Source: Phaeoceros laevis (lineage: Eukaryota > Anthocerotophyta > Anthocerotopsida > Notothyladales). Taken from it: DNA of 35,614 nt. Below are positions 12,214 through 22,600 of this stretch, one piece after another. The notes beneath the pieces were generated by a model. That model saw nothing but the letters and a program-made list of their open reading frames with translations. It ran no database searches and was not told the origin of the DNA. A program made the translations under genes and the position numbers. The stretch spans positions 62,434 to 98,047 of the forward strand of contig JBNGIQ010009372.1 of assembly GCA_049999765.1 (NCBI GenBank). Reading direction: 5' to 3'. Within the stretch, counting starts at the first letter, position 1. The number at the start of each line of letters is the position of its first letter.

Positions 12214-13134
12214 TTAGCTGTCGTCCTCCAATCTCTCAATGTATTTGTCATAATACCTTGCAGCAGTTTCCAGATCTCCGAGTTCTGTGTAGCAGTCAGC
12301 GATGGCACCAAATGCCTCTGTATCCCCACTGTGCTCGTCTGTGGCTTCCGAAATATTTAGGACCATGGAGTGGTACTTTATGGCCTCGACATACTTTCCT
12401 TGCCTCTGGCATGATGCTCCCATTCCTCTGGCAGCCTTCTTCTCCTCCACCCTGTCTTGCAGCCTCCTGGCAATAGCCAACCCTTGCTCGAACTCGGTAA
12501 ATGCCATATCTGGCTTTTGCTCGCGAAGCCATTTCTTGCCTGCTCTCAGCTTCTGCATCAAGTCCTCCCTTAGAGGTGTTTCTGTCCTCTGGAGCTCCTG
12601 CCTGCCTACTCCAGCGCCAGCTCCCACCGGGGCGTACTTGAGGCCAGGTGCATAGGATTCCACCCGACCTTGTCTCCTCAGATTGACGTTAATCTGCCTG
12701 AGCTGTGCGTTGATGCGTTCCAGCTCAACTTTTCTCTGGCGCGCCAGAGTCCCTCCCACGGCTGCTCCCACGAGGGCAATGGCCTCCAGGACACAAGCCA
12801 CCACAACGAGCACGTCCCCCTGGATAGGAGCAGGGGCAACCTTTTCCCCTGCCATTGCCTCACCTGCAGTCAGAGCTGCTGCCAGGAGCGCTAACCCAGC
12901 TCCCGCAACCACTTGTGCGGCTTCTCGGCCTAGGCTGCATTCCGATTCGGAAACGCGGCACTGCAAATCGCGTTTCCTCGCCTGAACAGAATGATCCTGC
13001 CCACTCATTGGCTCCGACAAGCATTTCCGACTCACCGCGCCACTTGACAGGAATGAGAGCCTGCTCCTAACCCTCCCGAGCTGGAAGTGAAGCTGTGGCG
13101 CTGAACAGGAGCAAAGGGATGCCCGCTCAGCCAT
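12214..13134 (-). CDS. FLU: FLU (FLUORESCENT IN BLUE LIGHT), plastid TPR regulator of chlorophyll synthesis
   Basis: Thylakoid-bound negative regulator of tetrapyrrole synthesis; in Arabidopsis its TPR domain binds glutamyl-tRNA reductase and shuts down 5-aminolevulinate formation in the dark. The 306-aa frame starts at a true ATG. Order: a Ser/Arg-rich transit peptide (about 1-70), an Ala-rich hydrophobic stretch (75-95) that could be a second targeting signal, a transmembrane helix (about 107-129) ending in ARQRK, a coiled coil (about 133-155, INAQLRQINVNLRRQ), the conserved SYAPGLKYAPVG, then three TPR units (about 194-306) with KKAARGMGASCQRQGKY and IADCYTELGDLE. Length and order match FLU. 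There is no intron here, whereas I recall introns in Arabidopsis FLU. The upstream region is partly lost in a gap beginning 34 bp before the ATG. Confidence 0.95.
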   Translation of the reverse strand: MAERASLCSCSAPQLHFQLGRVRSRLSFLSSGAVSRKCLSEPMSGQDHSVQARKRDLQCRVSESECSLGREAAQVVAGAGLALLAAALTAGEAMAGEKVAPAPIQGDVLVVVACVLEAIALVGAAVGGTLARQRKVELERINAQLRQINVNLRRQGRVESYAPGLKYAPVGAGAGVGRQELQRTETPLREDLMQKLRAGKKWLREQKPDMAFTEFEQGLAIARRLQDRVEEKKAARGMGASCQRQGKYVEAIKYHSMVLNISEATDEHSGDTEAFGAIADCYTELGDLETAARYYDKYIERLEDDS

Positions 13135-13168
13135 TGCACTCCGCTATGTCGGACTATCTTCGGCTATG

Positions 13169-13268
13169 NNNNNNNNNNNNNNNNNNNNNNNNNNNNNNNN
13201 NNNNNNNNNNNNNNNNNNNNNNNNNNNNNNNNNNNNNNNNNNNNNNNNNNNNNNNNNNNNNNNNNNNN
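13169..13268. other. Assembly gap (100 N)
   Basis: A 100-N run in the 5' flank of FLU and the 3' flank of the DUF1824-like gene. Promoter sequence of FLU may be missing here. Confidence 0.99.
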
Positions 13269-13539
13269 CTAGTGGTGTTGGGAAATAGCTTTGCAACAAA
13301 AACACCATGTGCTAGTGTAAATGAGTTCATATACGACACGAATTATTTTCCACGCAAGAACAGAGATGATTTTATCCTCACCCTACCTTCATCAAAAATT
13401 GCACTATCATCTACCTTATCTTCGCAGACTGCAGACATGGTATAGCAATAGAGCTCGGTTGCAAGAACCCGCAACTCAGTGGACAAGCATAGCGTAGTTG
13501 TCTGCGATCGAACTGCTGATCCAATGATGTGCCACTTCC

Positions 13540-14731
13540 TCAACTTCGAGAAACGTCACGACCCTGAAAATTGCTGCTGCTGCCTTGAAAGAGGAACAGC
13601 GGTAGATGACCTACCTGCCTCTGCCCTATCTGCGAGCCGAAGTCCGAACATCAATTGACAGATCCTGGCATGTTGGGCAGAACTTTCATGGCAGAAGATC
13701 CCAGTTGAAACGGATGTGAACTACCTGAATGATGACTCCTCGAAATGACCCTTGATATGGAGTAACGTAGGACAGCTGCAGGCAGACTCGGGTAAGACAA
13801 ACTGTATGCCCTTGACTGCTCAACATTAGATCGCTTAAACAAGGAAGCTGGCCCAGTAACAACCATCTTACCTTTGTCTTTGCATTGTACTTCACGTAAA
13901 CTGGACCAAGCAACATGTCGACTGTCTGTCCGTTCTCGCCATCCACCATCTGAAGATCCATCAGCAAAACTGCGTATGAGACTGTGCCGGTCGAAATGTT
14001 CAGCTATAGGCTGCTTGCTTATTCAAGAAACACGAGCCCTACCCGAGGGGAGACCATCTCACAGCTGAGGGCTTCAGTCCACTGCCGCAAGGCTGTAATG
14101 GCTTCCTGTGCATTGTTGGCACAAACCCCCAGCAGCGGTTGGCTACCGTCAGCAGAAAATGCAGCCTCAGATGCTGCAACTACAGATGCTGCAAGGGCAT
14201 TCACCCCATCGGGACTGGCCAGGGAAGGCTGATGTGTGCCTCGGATGTCATTCTTGTTGAAGTTGTCCAAAATTTCCCAAGCCGCTGCTATGACCTCGGT
14301 GTCTGCATTCAAAGAGCCACTGTTGGCACAAAGCCCTTCAGGCTTCAGCTATTGCAGGCCAACACAGGCTGATGTCAAGCGTCATAGCCCAGTGTAGCTT
14401 AGCCGGGGAAGAAAAATGCAGACATCAGAATGGCGAAAGAATATGACCAGGACCCAGCCTTGACCAACATGACACCAGAAAGCATACCGTCAATCGCTTC
14501 ACTGGACGGTTCAGAAGCGCAGAAGGGGGTAACTGCTCGTCCTCTCTTCCAGGGATACCGCTCGCCATGATCACCACAGCTCGGGTGGCACAAGGATGTC
14601 CCAGAACGCAAATTCCCGACCGGGGACCTCGATGAGGCAGGTAAACCTGGGGCACATACAACACGTGTAGGCCCATCCAATACTCCAGCTCGGATGCCCC
14701 AAACCTTCAGACTTGCAGCGACGACCTCCAT
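13540..14731 (-). CDS. Plastid-targeted DUF1824-like protein (5 exons)
   Basis: Function unknown; DUF1824 is a small family found mainly in cyanobacteria and, by descent, in plastid-bearing organisms. Exons (minus): 14731-14488, 14302-14063, 13981-13872, 13775-13725, 13629-13540, giving 244 aa. All junctions are GT-AG with matching phases. The N-terminal ~80 residues are Ser/Arg/Pro-rich, as in a transit peptide. The mature part starts near DTEVIAAAWEILDNFN and contains LLGVCANNAQEAITALRQW, then GPVYVKYNAKTK, LSYVTPYQGSFRGVII and a final GHLPLFLF. This order fits my memory of DUF1824 (a 'GVCAD' helix, a 'GPVYIK.N' strand, an 'Y.G..RGVL' strand and a C-terminal 'YGHLPLDLF'). The last exon is the least certain: its acceptor could also lie six bases further in, and the family assignment is from memory. 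Confidence 0.7.
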
Positions 14732-15300
14732 CGGTATGTAGCTACACGTGGTGCTGAATTTGCCGAGGTCGCGAAGGTTTTTTGGACTTTCTTCCTGCGC
14801 TGGACCCTACTGGTCTCGAGCAGTTGTCATGCATCCAAATTTCCTCTGCAAAACGCTGAGACCATTGATGCCAGGATAAGGATGCGATGGTGGATCTTAA
14901 CAATGCGGCCAATGTGACAGAATCGGACGGTCTCCTCTCTGCCCCAGCAAAGAGGTCACAGGGCATGTTTCAAACCAAGCAGCCTGCCTACCTTGTTGTG
15001 TGTACCAAGTGAAACGGCGACTATGGAAGTTACAATCAGCCCCTCTAGTAAATATGCCCTCTAAGTCCTCGTTCACACGACCCAACGTTCGGCGCCTCCT
15101 GCGTCTGGGGTTTCCGATCCTAGCAAAGGTGGCGGGGATGGGTTCGGAGGATTTGCTGTCGGTTCTTTGCAGATAGGACATATGCAGGGAGGATTTGGGA
15201 CATATGGCGTCGGCAGCGGCATGGTGGCGCAGTAGCGATGGCGGCAGCGCCGCACTCCGGAGGTGGCTCCATCTCAGAGCTCTGAGCGCACACCTGGCGG

Positions 15301-15354
15301 GTGAGGCGGGCATGGCCGCTGCTGCCGGTGAGGCGGGCATGGCGGCTGCGGCCA
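15301..15354. repeat. 27-bp GC-rich minisatellite, two units plus a diverged third
   Basis: Two adjacent 27-bp units start GTGAGGCGGGCATGGC at 15301 and 15328 and differ at a few sites. A third, diverged copy (GTGGGGCGGGCATGGC) begins at 15397 after a spacer. The repeat explains the Ala/Pro-rich open frames on both strands here. Confidence 0.65.
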
Positions 15355-15709
15355 GGCAGGTCAGACACTGCGGCCTGATGCTGCGGCCTGCTGCCGGTGG
15401 GGCGGGCATGGCGGCCTGCGAGGGCTGCGTTGCTTGGGAAGAGCTGGAGGCTCCTCTTTGCTGTGGTGTGCACAGCACCGGGGGGCCTGAACAGACGCAG
15501 TCAGGCAAGCTCGGGTGCACATGACCTTATTGCAAGCAGCTCTGGGGCATTGATCAAAGAGTACATTCGAGTTTTGCAGGAATGCACAAAATTAAACAAA
15601 CGCAATAGAGACGGCATATTCACAAGGAAAAACAAAACCAGCTTCAAATGCTATCCGTTTGAAAGTTGAACTAAGCAGACGTGCTAATGAAACAATTCAC
15701 ATGTGGTAC

Positions 15710-15757
15710 TTCTCTCTCTCTCTACCATCTCTCTCTCCCTCTCTCTCTCTCTCTCTA
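15710..15757. repeat. CT microsatellite
   Basis: Three CT runs broken by ACCAT and an extra C. It lies downstream of the F-box stop codon, probably in or beyond the 3' untranslated region. Confidence 0.95.
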
Positions 15758-15921
15758 CTGTACACGCTATAGTGTAAACTTCCGTAAACTTCCTTCGAGT
15801 GGGTTATTACCCCAACCACCATAAATAAACCATCATCTTCTTCTTCCAGGGCTCTGCTTCTCTGACAGTCTGCTGCAGGCCCGCCTGGAAGTTCACCAGA
15901 TCCGTGGCCGATCCCGTCGTA

Positions 15922-17319
15922 CTAAGGCTCCGCCCCAAATCGTGGGACGATGGTTGTAGCAGAACCCCCACTTGCAGATGCCAGAAGATCACGCTTAACC
16001 TGACTGGGAACTTTGGCAAGCGACAACACCGTCGGACTCCGAAGGGGAGCATCCTGTGTGCGAATGAGCTCCCCTAAAATGGGGCAGCTGGTGTGCATAG
16101 TTGCCAGGTGGGAGACACTTCCGGACCCAGGAGTGATATTATAATTCATGCAATCGCCAGCGCCAGGTGTAGCTACATTCACGCGGCACGGCTCGTCCAG
16201 CACCCATCGCTGGGAGGCAGTGTCCAAGCGAAAGATGCCTAAGGAGTCCAAGGATGGCTGGGCCGGCCAGCTATAGTGTAAGGCGATCCCTATCCATATT
16301 GCTATCTCCAGCTTGTTGGCAACGAGCTTCATCGTTCGCCATACCGGGATTCCTTCTCCTCTGTAAGCCAGCTCTTTTGCAGGGACAGCTGTGCTGAATT
16401 TCTCGGCCTCCACGTGGTAGGCCATCAGTGTCACCATTACGCGGCCAAGCTCCATATTCTCCACCGGGTGCATAAGGAGGATGTAGATTATGCCTTCGCT
16501 GCCACAGGTGCAGACGAAGGTGCCCCAGTGCTGCCCTATCCCGCGACCCGAGTTCCAGGACTTAGTGGCAGAGTCGTATGTACTTGCGGTCATCACGACG
16601 ATCCGGGGCCAGGCCTGCAGCTGTGCATGCCCTGTAGTTGGATCCTCGGTGTGTCTAGAGCAAACGCGCAGCTGAACAATCTTGTAGGTCCCTCTCTCTC
16701 TTTCCTCAATCAGCTCTGAGGTCACACAGGTTGCCCAACCTGCCTGGGGATAACGGCGACAGCTCGAAGCCGAAGGCAAGATATGGCGCCACTTGTTGGT
16801 CAGTGGATTTCCTACCCAGTAGCTGGGGTTGGGTGCCCACCAATTCTCACTAATGGCCAACAGGCCAGATCTGCTTGCCCCTGCGCCCACCATACGGCAC
16901 AATGTGGCTGGCAACTTCAAGGGCAGACTTACTTGATACCACTTATCAGTAGATGCATCCACCAACCATGTGTACGAGCATCTGCCTGCCTCCTTCAAAG
17001 CTTCCACCACAGTTGCTCCACCACAGGTTCCAGCCTCATCAAAATCCTCCTCGATGAAACTACCTGTTCTTCGAGGAAGTAACAACACCAGCCAAGGCTC
17101 CGCTTCCTCTGCAGGCGCCTGAGAGCGCACAATCATGTCCCATGTTTTGCAGACAGCCCGCGCTGTAGCTGCATGGCTGGGACACTTCTGCACCGCATTC
17201 AGTATAAATCTTTTCAGCTCCTCAGGTAGGTCATCGAACACGGTTTGCCGGCGCGTACTTGGCATCAAGAACTCGGGTGCCCGCAATTGGGATCTTCCTG
17301 TCTGGCCATCTGCATCCAT
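15922..17319 (-). CDS. F-box protein (kelch-like C-terminal half)
   Basis: Likely a substrate-recognition subunit of an SCF ubiquitin ligase. The 465-aa intronless frame starts with a true ATG (MDADGQTGRS). The F-box is at about residues 27-68 (VFDDLPEELKRFILNAV, then ARAVCKTWDMIVRS), the region that would bind SKP1. The rest contains Trp-rich strands typical of plant F-box/kelch-type proteins, such as TWLVDASTDKWYQVSLP and SYWVGNPLTNKWRHILPS, but I could not count clean kelch repeats. The substrate is unknown. It lies 164 bp downstream of the FBPase stop, on the same strand. Simple codon use and one uninterrupted frame suggest a working gene. Confidence 0.87.
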   Translation of the reverse strand: MDADGQTGRSQLRAPEFLMPSTRRQTVFDDLPEELKRFILNAVQKCPSHAATARAVCKTWDMIVRSQAPAEEAEPWLVLLLPRRTGSFIEEDFDEAGTCGGATVVEALKEAGRCSYTWLVDASTDKWYQVSLPLKLPATLCRMVGAGASRSGLLAISENWWAPNPSYWVGNPLTNKWRHILPSASSCRRYPQAGWATCVTSELIEERERGTYKIVQLRVCSRHTEDPTTGHAQLQAWPRIVVMTASTYDSATKSWNSGRGIGQHWGTFVCTCGSEGIIYILLMHPVENMELGRVMVTLMAYHVEAEKFSTAVPAKELAYRGEGIPVWRTMKLVANKLEIAIWIGIALHYSWPAQPSLDSLGIFRLDTASQRWVLDEPCRVNVATPGAGDCMNYNITPGSGSVSHLATMHTSCPILGELIRTQDAPLRSPTVLSLAKVPSQVKRDLLASASGGSATTIVPRFGAEP

Positions 17320-17483
17320 GCTAGCAGCAATTCAGATGGCTCTCCAATAGCTCAGTTGTAAGCTCTGCAGACTACGGCAATGCAGTGAAGTGAGAAAGAA
17401 CGGCACTGTCGGACAATGCAAAAAGAATGCACAGGGGCCTGAGCAGCAGAGCAGGCAGGCGGAATATGAAGGGTCCCAACGGT

Positions 17484-19404
17484 CTAATGCGGCTTCTGAT
17501 CGTGACGGTAATTCAAAAAGCGATTAAAACGCGGCGTCACACACTTAGACCTTGTAACCTGGATTGACGAGTTACCATAGCCTTCTACTTCTGCCACATC
17601 GTCCGAACGTCCAAGAAATAGAGGCAACCTCTGATGAAGGTGTGTTGGCTGAATGGCGAGAATCCTTTGTCTACCATCCGATCCTCGGCCTCCAGCCTGT
17701 TCTGTCAGAAAGCTCAATGGGTTTCCCTCGTGCACCAACCGAAGGTGGCTTCGGGGGTTCACGGCTATGCCCCCGTATAAAAGCGTCCTTTGTAGATCTG
17801 CGACAAGAAAACAAATGTAGCGAGCAGAATACTTATTGGGATTCTGGCCCTTGCCTTGCCGAATATCATCGATGTACTGCTGCAACCCTTTGGGCCAGTC
17901 GAAGTACCGAGCATCGTTCACAGAGTATATTTGACCTGATCAAACGTCCCACATTGTCCCCTGGTAAGCCTTCGCAACTGGGATGAACCAGAATTTCGGA
18001 AACGAAAACAATTTCCTGATCTCTTCGTACCTCTTGTTGGCACCGAAATGCCAGGATGCGTAAGCACAAACTCCCCGAAAGCAGGATCCAGAGTAAATCC
18101 GTGAGTTCCGGAGCCAACTGATATGAGCAGCATGGTAGTCGAGGAATACAGAGCATAGCCTGCTGCCACAAGATCATCCCCCTTCTTAAGCACATTAGCA
18201 GAGGCTTTTTCAGCCTCGGGCAACGAAGCAGTATGGCCCAAACACTTTTAGATGCCGAAGATTGTGCCAGTTGGAATGGAGGCATCTATGTTGCGCGATC
18301 CGTCCAGGGGGTCGAACACCACAACATAAGGGCGGTTGTCCCCAAACCACACGGGTAAGTCATCCTCCTCTGAGGCTATTCCAGCTGCCTTCCCTGAGCA
18401 TTTGAGAGCGGACTTCAGAATCATTTTGCATTCACACCAAAGCCAACGAGTCAGCACTTGTTAAAGAACTTCAGAGTTGTGAGGGTTGAATGTACTGTGA
18501 AATGCCTGTCTAATGTACTGCAGCTAAGAAAAAGACGATTGGAAAAACAGATGCTAAAACGAGTCATCCTTAAGTTCAGCAAGAAGCTTTTCATGGACAA
18601 GGTTCCACTGAGAAAACCATGTGCGTTATAGCTCACAGTGTAACTGATTTTGTGGCAGATTCAGGTGTCACAAGCTTGCAGAGAACGCCTGCAGAGTCAC
18701 CACCCGCATAGATGAGAGGTAGTTCTTTTCAGGTCTGCTGCTGCGGAAGTGGGACCAGGGACTACTCCTAGCCATGGATGAGAGTGCAGACGTAAAACGG
18801 ACTACGGCACATAACCAGCACATGAACTGTTTGGACATGATCTAGCTCATTGCAGCACAGCTCTACACGGTGGTTGCATCAAATTGCAGCTACGGAGTCA
18901 ACACACCAGCAACACACATCATGCCAAAGTCTGTCCTATTCCCAGTCTGCAGATACCACAACCACTAGCCAAGCGGAGACACCTTGGAAGCCTTCTTACC
19001 GATACAATGTCGAGCGGCTTGGGATCGTCTCTGCCGACGGAGACGGACTGCACTGCCTTGGAAGGAACGGGAAGATCTGATGGCGAGGCAAGCAGAGCAG
19101 CAATGTGCTTGCACGCGTTTGCCACATTGGCCACCACGATAGTCAGCTCCTCTTCCAATTTTGCTTGCTGCGCCAAAAAGGCGAGACGAGTATCAGGCTC
19201 GTCTACGTTACCAATGTCCTTTACCGCCAGAGCTGGAGAACTTGCTGCTGGAAGGGCCGCCATGGCCGAGTTCACCCTAAGTGATGCGGTTGGCAGTGGT
19301 GACGGGGCTGAAGAGAAGCAGGAACTTGCTCTGACAGGTGCCGCTCTGGAATGGCTGCAACTGAGAGACGCAGACCTGCACCAGAAATTCGCAGCACACT
19401 GCAT
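17484..19404 (-). pseudogene. Plastid fructose-1,6-bisphosphatase (cpFBPaseII-type), interrupted by an in-frame stop
   Basis: Identity is clear (about 0.95); that it is broken is my inference (about 0.6). The enzyme converts fructose-1,6-bisphosphate to fructose-6-phosphate in the plastid stroma. Exons (minus): 19404-19000 (135 codons with transit peptide, NACKHIAALLASP, DDPKPLDIVS), about 18424-18031 ([23 protein letters not shown], then GSGTHGFTLD and SVPTRG), and 17935-17484 (YSVNDARYFDWPKG, QGKGQNPNKYSARYIC, LLYGGIAVNP, EQAGG). It resembles the second Arabidopsis plastid isoform (At5g64380), which lacks the redox loop. Within exon 2 the codon after FGI, normally Tyr, is TAA (18250-18248). 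The frame continues past it with no length change relative to the homologue, so about half the protein is lost. The expected Asn-Glu at the start of exon 2 and the AG acceptor are also missing near 18425. An upstream ATG at 19548 is an alternative start. Confidence 0.62.
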
Positions 19405-19603
19405 CGTGGACTCCTCCAAGGTACTCGCCTCTGAAAGGGAGGGCTTTGATGAGGGTTGGGATGAGACCGCTGAGCGAGCAGCCAGAAATGCCACACGAGC
19501 GCATTTCTCAATCCCAGCTTGTGATAAATACGACTTGTGTATTTCCATCCAGCCGAGCAACAACTATGTAGGTTTGGCCAGCGGGTCCTGATTGGCATTG
19601 GCG
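19405..19603. promoter_or_regulatory. Head-to-head intergenic region between FBPase and PPR genes
   Basis: Only about 200 bp separate the divergent start codons chosen here (19404 minus, 19604 plus). Both 5' regions must overlap. The minus-strand frame stays open across most of it, with another ATG at 19548, so the FBPase start is not settled. No TATA-like box was evident. Confidence 0.45.
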
Positions 19604-22600
19604 ATGGAGAAATTTGGCCTCGCGGCCAAGATACAACGGCCTGGTTCTGAATCCCCTCCGATGTGTCTTGAGGTTGCACGGAAACATTCCGACTCCGGAA
19701 ACACTTTTAAGCGTGTATGGATTATGCCTGGGCAGAAGGGGTGGCAGGGGGTCGGGCCGCCGAGGAAGCAAGCCCAGCCTAAGGGAGCTAGGAAAAATAG
19801 TCCTCGGGTTGTGGAGGAGCTCAAGAAGGAGCTCCTACATTTGTGTGCGCAGAGCCGCTTGAAGGAGGCAATTAATGTTTTGCAACGGATGGACCAGCTG
19901 GGAATTGTTGTTTCAGTCGAATGCTATGGTCATCTATTGGAGTGCTGCACTGCGAAACTTGCCCTGGCTGAGACCAAGGTAGTGCATGGCCACCTCGTGA
20001 AGGATGGTTATGAGTCGAACAGCTATCTCGGAAACTTGGTGCTCACCACTTATGTCAAGTGTGGGAGTCTTCCCGACGCTGTTCGTGTGTTCCACATGTT
20101 GCCTGAACGATCAGGGTTCTCTTGGACGGCAATTGTCACAGCCTATGCTAAGGAGGGACGAGACCAGGAGGCTCTTAGGATGTACCGACAGATGGAGGAG
20201 GAATCTGTGGAGCCAAACAAATACACTCTGGTAAGATTGCTGAAGGCCTGCGGCAACCTAGCAGAGCTGGAGCAGGGACGAAGGATTCATGCTGCTGTTG
20301 TGAAACTGGGGTGCCAGGCTGACACCTTTGTAGGGAGCAGTCTGGTTAGGATGTATGCCAAGTGCGGGAGTATGTCTGGTGCACGAGGTGTGTTTGACAA
20401 ACTACATCAGCGAAATATTGCAACATGGAATGCTATGATTACAGGTTATGTTCAGCAGGAAGACGGTGAGCAGGCTCTGGAGCTGTTTGCTCTGATGCAA
20501 AAGGAAGGTGTAAGACCAGATAATCGGACGTTGGTCAGTGTGGTTAAAGCATGTTGCATCCAGGCTGCTATGGAGAAGGGCACAGTGGTGGATGGGAAGA
20601 ACGTGAAATCAGGTTGCCTGCAAAAGGCCAAGCAAATTCATGCAGAAGTTATCAAAATGGGCTTTGAATCTGATGCCTTCATTGGAGCCAGCCTGGTCAA
20701 TCTGTATGCCAATAGTGGGAGCATGGCGGATGCCATGCGTGTCTTTGACAAGTTGCCTGACCGTGATGTGGTTGTATGGACAGCAATGATCTCAGGATAC
20801 GCACAGGAAGGACAAGGTGACAAGGCTTTGGAACTATATGCACAGATGCAGCACGCAGGTGTCAACCCAAACAACCGAACCTTTGTGGGCGTGCTGAAAG
20901 CATGTGGAACGCTGACAGCAAGGGAACAGGTCACAATTGTGGAGGGTCGTGAAGTCAGGCCGAAATGCCTTCAACAAGTCAGAAAGGTCCATGCAGACCT
21001 GGTGAAAAGTGGCTATGAATCAAATCAGTTCGTTTGCAACACCCTGATTGACATCTATGCAACATGTGGGAGCCTGTCAGATGCTCGGCAAGTGTTTGAC
21101 AAGCTACTTGATCGCGATGTGGTATCTTGGAATGTGATAATAGCAGGGTATGCCCAGCAGAAAAAGGGTGAGGAGGCTTTGAAACTGTTTGACAGCATGC
21201 AAAGGGAAGGCTTAATACCAAAGAGTAGAACCTTTGTGAGTGCACTTCAAGCTTGTGACAGCCTTGCAGCCTCGGAGCAAACTGTGCTCGTGGATGGGCA
21301 GTTTGTGAAAGTGTCATCTTTGAAAAGGGGTAAGCAGATCCACGATGCAGTTATTGCAAGGAGTCTTCAGTCAGATGTATTTGTAGCAAATGCCATGGTC
21401 TCCATGTACGCAAGCTGTGGGAGCATGCTGGATGCTCAGAATGTGTTCAATGCATTGCCAAAGCGCGACGTGGTATCTTGGAATGCCATGATTTCAGGAT
21501 ATGCCCAGCAGGAGCAGCCTGACAATGCCTTGCAACTGTATGGGCTGATGCCAGCAGAAGGTGTGACTCCAGACAGCTGGACCTTTGTGAGTGTGTTGAA
21601 AGCATGTGGCACCCTGGCAGCCACGGAGCAGGGTACGCAAGCAGATGGGCAGTCGGTGAAACAAGGCAGCCTACTGAAAGTGAAGGAGATCCATGCGGAG
21701 GTCGTGAGGAGTGGCTTCCAAGGACATCTGTTCATTGCGAACACTCTGGTAGACGCATATGCAAAATGCGGGAATCTGGTGGAGGCACGGCAAGTGTTTG
21801 ATGCCTTGTCGGAGCCCAATGTGGTATCATGGACAGCCATGATTGCAGCCTGTGCCCAGCAGGGTCAATGTGAGAAGGGCATGCAGTTGTATGGAGAGAT
21901 GCAGGCGGGTGGTGTGAAACCGGATGAAGGCACCTTTGTCTGCATCCTCAAAGCTTGCAGCGGCACAGGGTCTCTGAAGATGTGTCGCAAGGTCCACAAT
22001 GACATCCTTGAAAGTGGGCTCGGGTGGAGTGAGAAGCTAACAACCACTCTGACCCATGCGTATGGGAAATGCGGGAGCATGGCGGATGCGCAGCGTGTGT
22101 TTGACACCTTGCCCCACGCGGATGTGTTTTCATGGACTGCACTGATCGCAGGATATGCCAGGCATGGGCAATGCGAGATGAGCTTCCAGTGTTTTGAGAA
22201 GATGTTACAGGTAGGTGTGAAGCCGCACGGAGTCACTTTCTTGTGTGTTCTTGCAGCATGCAGCCACGCAGGTTTGGTGGAGAAGGGCCTAGGTTACTTT
22301 GACTCCATGAGGAGAGATCACCAGCTGAGAGCCACTGTTCAGCACTATGTGTGTGTGGTGGACCTCCTTGGTCGTGCAGGGCACCTCGACAAGGCGGAGA
22401 AGTTGGTGTCTAACATGCCAATGGAGCCCAGCCTGCCGTTGTGGTTGGCCCTGCTGGGTGCCTGCCAGAAGCACAACAATGTGGAGCTGGGGAAACGTGC
22501 CTTTGAGTGCGCCGTGAAGATGGAAGCGAAGCAGGATGCACCTTATTTGCTCATGGCAAACATTTATGCTCATGCTCAGATGACGGAGGAGGCACAGAAG

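Larger units (their letters stand above)
14732..15921. other. Intergenic stretch, GC-rich in the middle
   Basis: About 1.2 kb between the start of the DUF1824-like gene and the stop of the F-box gene, both on the minus strand. It should contain the promoter of the former and the 3' untranslated region of the latter. The middle (about 15190-15530) is very GC-rich with a short 27-bp repeat, and a CT microsatellite follows at 15710. The long minus-strand frame at 14897-15520 begins at GTG, is Ala/Pro-rich because of the repeat and shows no domain. Confidence 0.6.

Noticed and set aside
14897-15520. Minus-strand 207-codon Ala/Pro-rich frame
   Set aside because: Starts at GTG rather than ATG, composition explained by the 27-bp GC-rich repeat, no domain.
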